DNA from: Streptomyces violaceusniger
GTDB lineage: Bacteria > Actinomycetota > Actinomycetes > Streptomycetales > Streptomycetaceae
NCBI GenBank assembly: GCA_005405945.1
Contig: BJHW01000001.1
Coordinates: 7,254,001-7,318,000 of the forward strand
Length of the DNA stretch: 64,000 bases
Direction: 5' to 3'
The translations under genes and the position numbers were made by a program. Below are positions 63,260-64,000 of this stretch, piece after piece (the first letter of the stretch is position 1; every line of letters starts with the position of its first letter). The notes under the pieces were generated by a model. The model saw only the letters and a list, made by a program, of their open reading frames with translations. It was not told the origin of the DNA and did not search any database.

Positions 63260-63567
63260 GCACCATCGGCACCATCGATCGCCCAGCGACGCACGACCCC
63301 ATGAAGCAGGTCCCGACGATGACCCCACCGGTCTCCGAAACCCCCGCACCCGATACCTCCGGTGCGCCCGAGGCGCGCCAGAACAGGAACCGAGAAATGC
63401 AACTCATGCAAGAAGCCCTGGCCCGTGCGCATATGCACGACCGGCTGCAGGAGGCCGAGTCCGAACGGCAGGCCGTTCGGCTCGCGGCCGCCCGCCGGAT
63501 GCAGCGGCGTGCGGAGCGTGCCTCGCTCCGCGCCCGCCGCGCCCTGGCCATGGCGGTCATGCAGTGA
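63256..63567 (+). CDS. Conserved hypothetical protein coupled to wblC
   Basis: A 103-aa protein whose ATG overlaps the wblC stop. It has an N-terminal Pro/Thr-rich stretch of about 45 residues. A highly basic helical part follows, MQLMQEALARAHMHDRLQEA and RRMQRRAERASLRARRALAM. Start could also be an internal ATG at residue 16 or 22. No function is known. Co-expression with wblC is likely from the overlap. Confidence 0.7.
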   Translation: MSTIGTIDRPATHDPMKQVPTMTPPVSETPAPDTSGAPEARQNRNREMQLMQEALARAHMHDRLQEAESERQAVRLAAARRMQRRAERASLRARRALAMAVMQ

Positions 63568-63649
63568 CCACCCTGTGCGGCACCGGCCAGAGGCGGGGCT
63601 GACACACAACACACGCCAACGGGTCCTACGCCGACCCACCGCGTGACCA

Positions 63650-63681
63650 CGAAGGGCCGGTCCGATCGGACCGGCCCTTCG
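63650..63681. terminator. Perfect 16-bp bidirectional palindrome
   Basis: CGAAGGGCCGGTCCGA (63650-63665) abuts its exact complement (63666-63681), between the convergent wblC-linked gene and the ABC1 kinase gene. Confidence 0.85.
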
Positions 63682-63712
63682 GCTACCCCGAGGCGTCCGC
63701 AGCTCTCCGAGC

Positions 63713-64000
63713 TCAGGCCGAGGTCTCCGCGGCCTCGGGCTCCTCCTCGGCACCTTCCGCGGCCTCTGCTCCGGCGTCTGCTGCGAGGCCTTCCTTGGCG
63801 TCTTCTTCGGCGCGGTCCTCGGACTCCGGGTCCACGGCGAAGCCGGGGACCCATGCCTCGAGCTCATCCCGCATCCGCACCGTGGCACCCAGCTGGCACA
63901 GCACCCCTATGGTGCTCAGCGTCACCCGGTGAATCAGCAGATAGGCAGGCGGCAGATTCAGCTGATTGCCCAGCTCATAGACGGGGGAGTGACGGTCGGC
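63713..64000 (-). CDS. ABC1/AarF/UbiB-type kinase, C-terminal part
   Basis: Only the last 95 codons are inside the window; the frame is open to its edge. The part seen includes SPVYELGNQLNLPPAYLLIH and VTLSTIGVLCQLGATVRMRD, which closely fits the C-terminal helices of actinobacterial ABC1 atypical kinases. An acidic Ala/Glu tail follows. The position next to whiB7 and uvrD2 matches mycobacterial Rv3197 (MABC1). No catalytic motifs can be checked here. Confidence 0.75.
   Translation of the reverse strand, partial: ADRHSPVYELGNQLNLPPAYLLIHRVTLSTIGVLCQLGATVRMRDELEAWVPGFAVDPESEDRAEEDAKEGLAADAGAEAAEGAEEEPEAAETSA

Overview
The window is high-GC DNA with very strong G/C bias at third codon positions, GTG and TTG starts, ATGA/GTGA start-stop overlaps, WhiB, Tat and mycoredoxin genes and typical Streptomyces families (DUF3152, DUF3107, DUF3117, DUF6758-like, DUF3492 glycosyltransferase, SlpD/E-type lipoproteases). 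I read it as chromosomal core of a Streptomyces or close relative. No rRNA, tRNA, prophage, IS transposase or CRISPR array was seen.

Layout. 1-643: a gene-free composite palindrome holding a 24-bp repeat array. 0.6-9 kb: two secreted or anchored proteins, dapE, a LOG-family gene, a folP2-type gene, a DivIVA-like membrane protein, tag, an enoyl-CoA hydratase, DUF3117 and an O-methyltransferase. 9-13.4 kb: an envelope-stress module, ECF sigma (sigE) - zinc anti-sigma - HtrA/DegP-like protease - TatB, with a GGAAC-N18-GTT promoter in front of sigE. 13.5-26 kb: Mrp, DUF1003, a PRC/MgtE_N/CBS protein, a lipoprotein, an EamA transporter, CorA, a suppressor-of-fused protein, PHP, MarC and NYN proteins. 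26-36 kb: hydrolases, a DEAD-box helicase with a long basic repeat tail, a MiaE-like ferritin-fold protein, TetR, DUF3107 and DUF3152. 36-41.4 kb: a four-gene polysaccharide cassette (DUF3492 GT4, 8-TM protein, NAD-dependent epimerase, spherulin-4 hydrolase). 41.5-49.7 kb: moeZ, two TAP-type lipoproteases, a fused kinase-like/flippase membrane protein and an alkyltransferase-like protein. 50-64 kb: a genome-maintenance block, adnA-adnB, M20 dipeptidase, nudC, mrx1 (with a SigR-type promoter), uvrD2, the wblC/whiB7 leader and gene, and the end of an ABC1 kinase gene.

From memory, two stretches follow mycobacterial gene order: dapE-LOG-folP2-tag-DUF3117-OMT-sigE-rseA-htrA-tatB-mrp-corA (Rv1202-Rv1239c) and rhlE-MiaE-like-DUF3107-TetR-DUF3152-moeZ-ATL-adnAB-nudC-mrx1-uvrD2-whiB7-ABC1 (Rv3211-Rv3197). 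The polysaccharide cassette sits between DUF3152 and moeZ, which are neighbours in that order, so it looks like a Streptomyces-side insertion.

Two features run through the whole window. First, 12 genes carry 16 apparent frameshifts. Every one is a loss of a single base in or beside a short G or C run, which points to sequence error rather than decay; these genes are annotated over their full reconstructed span. Second, at several genes the stop codon and last codons lie at the edge of a tandem repeat array of about 19-27 bp that extends downstream of the gene.
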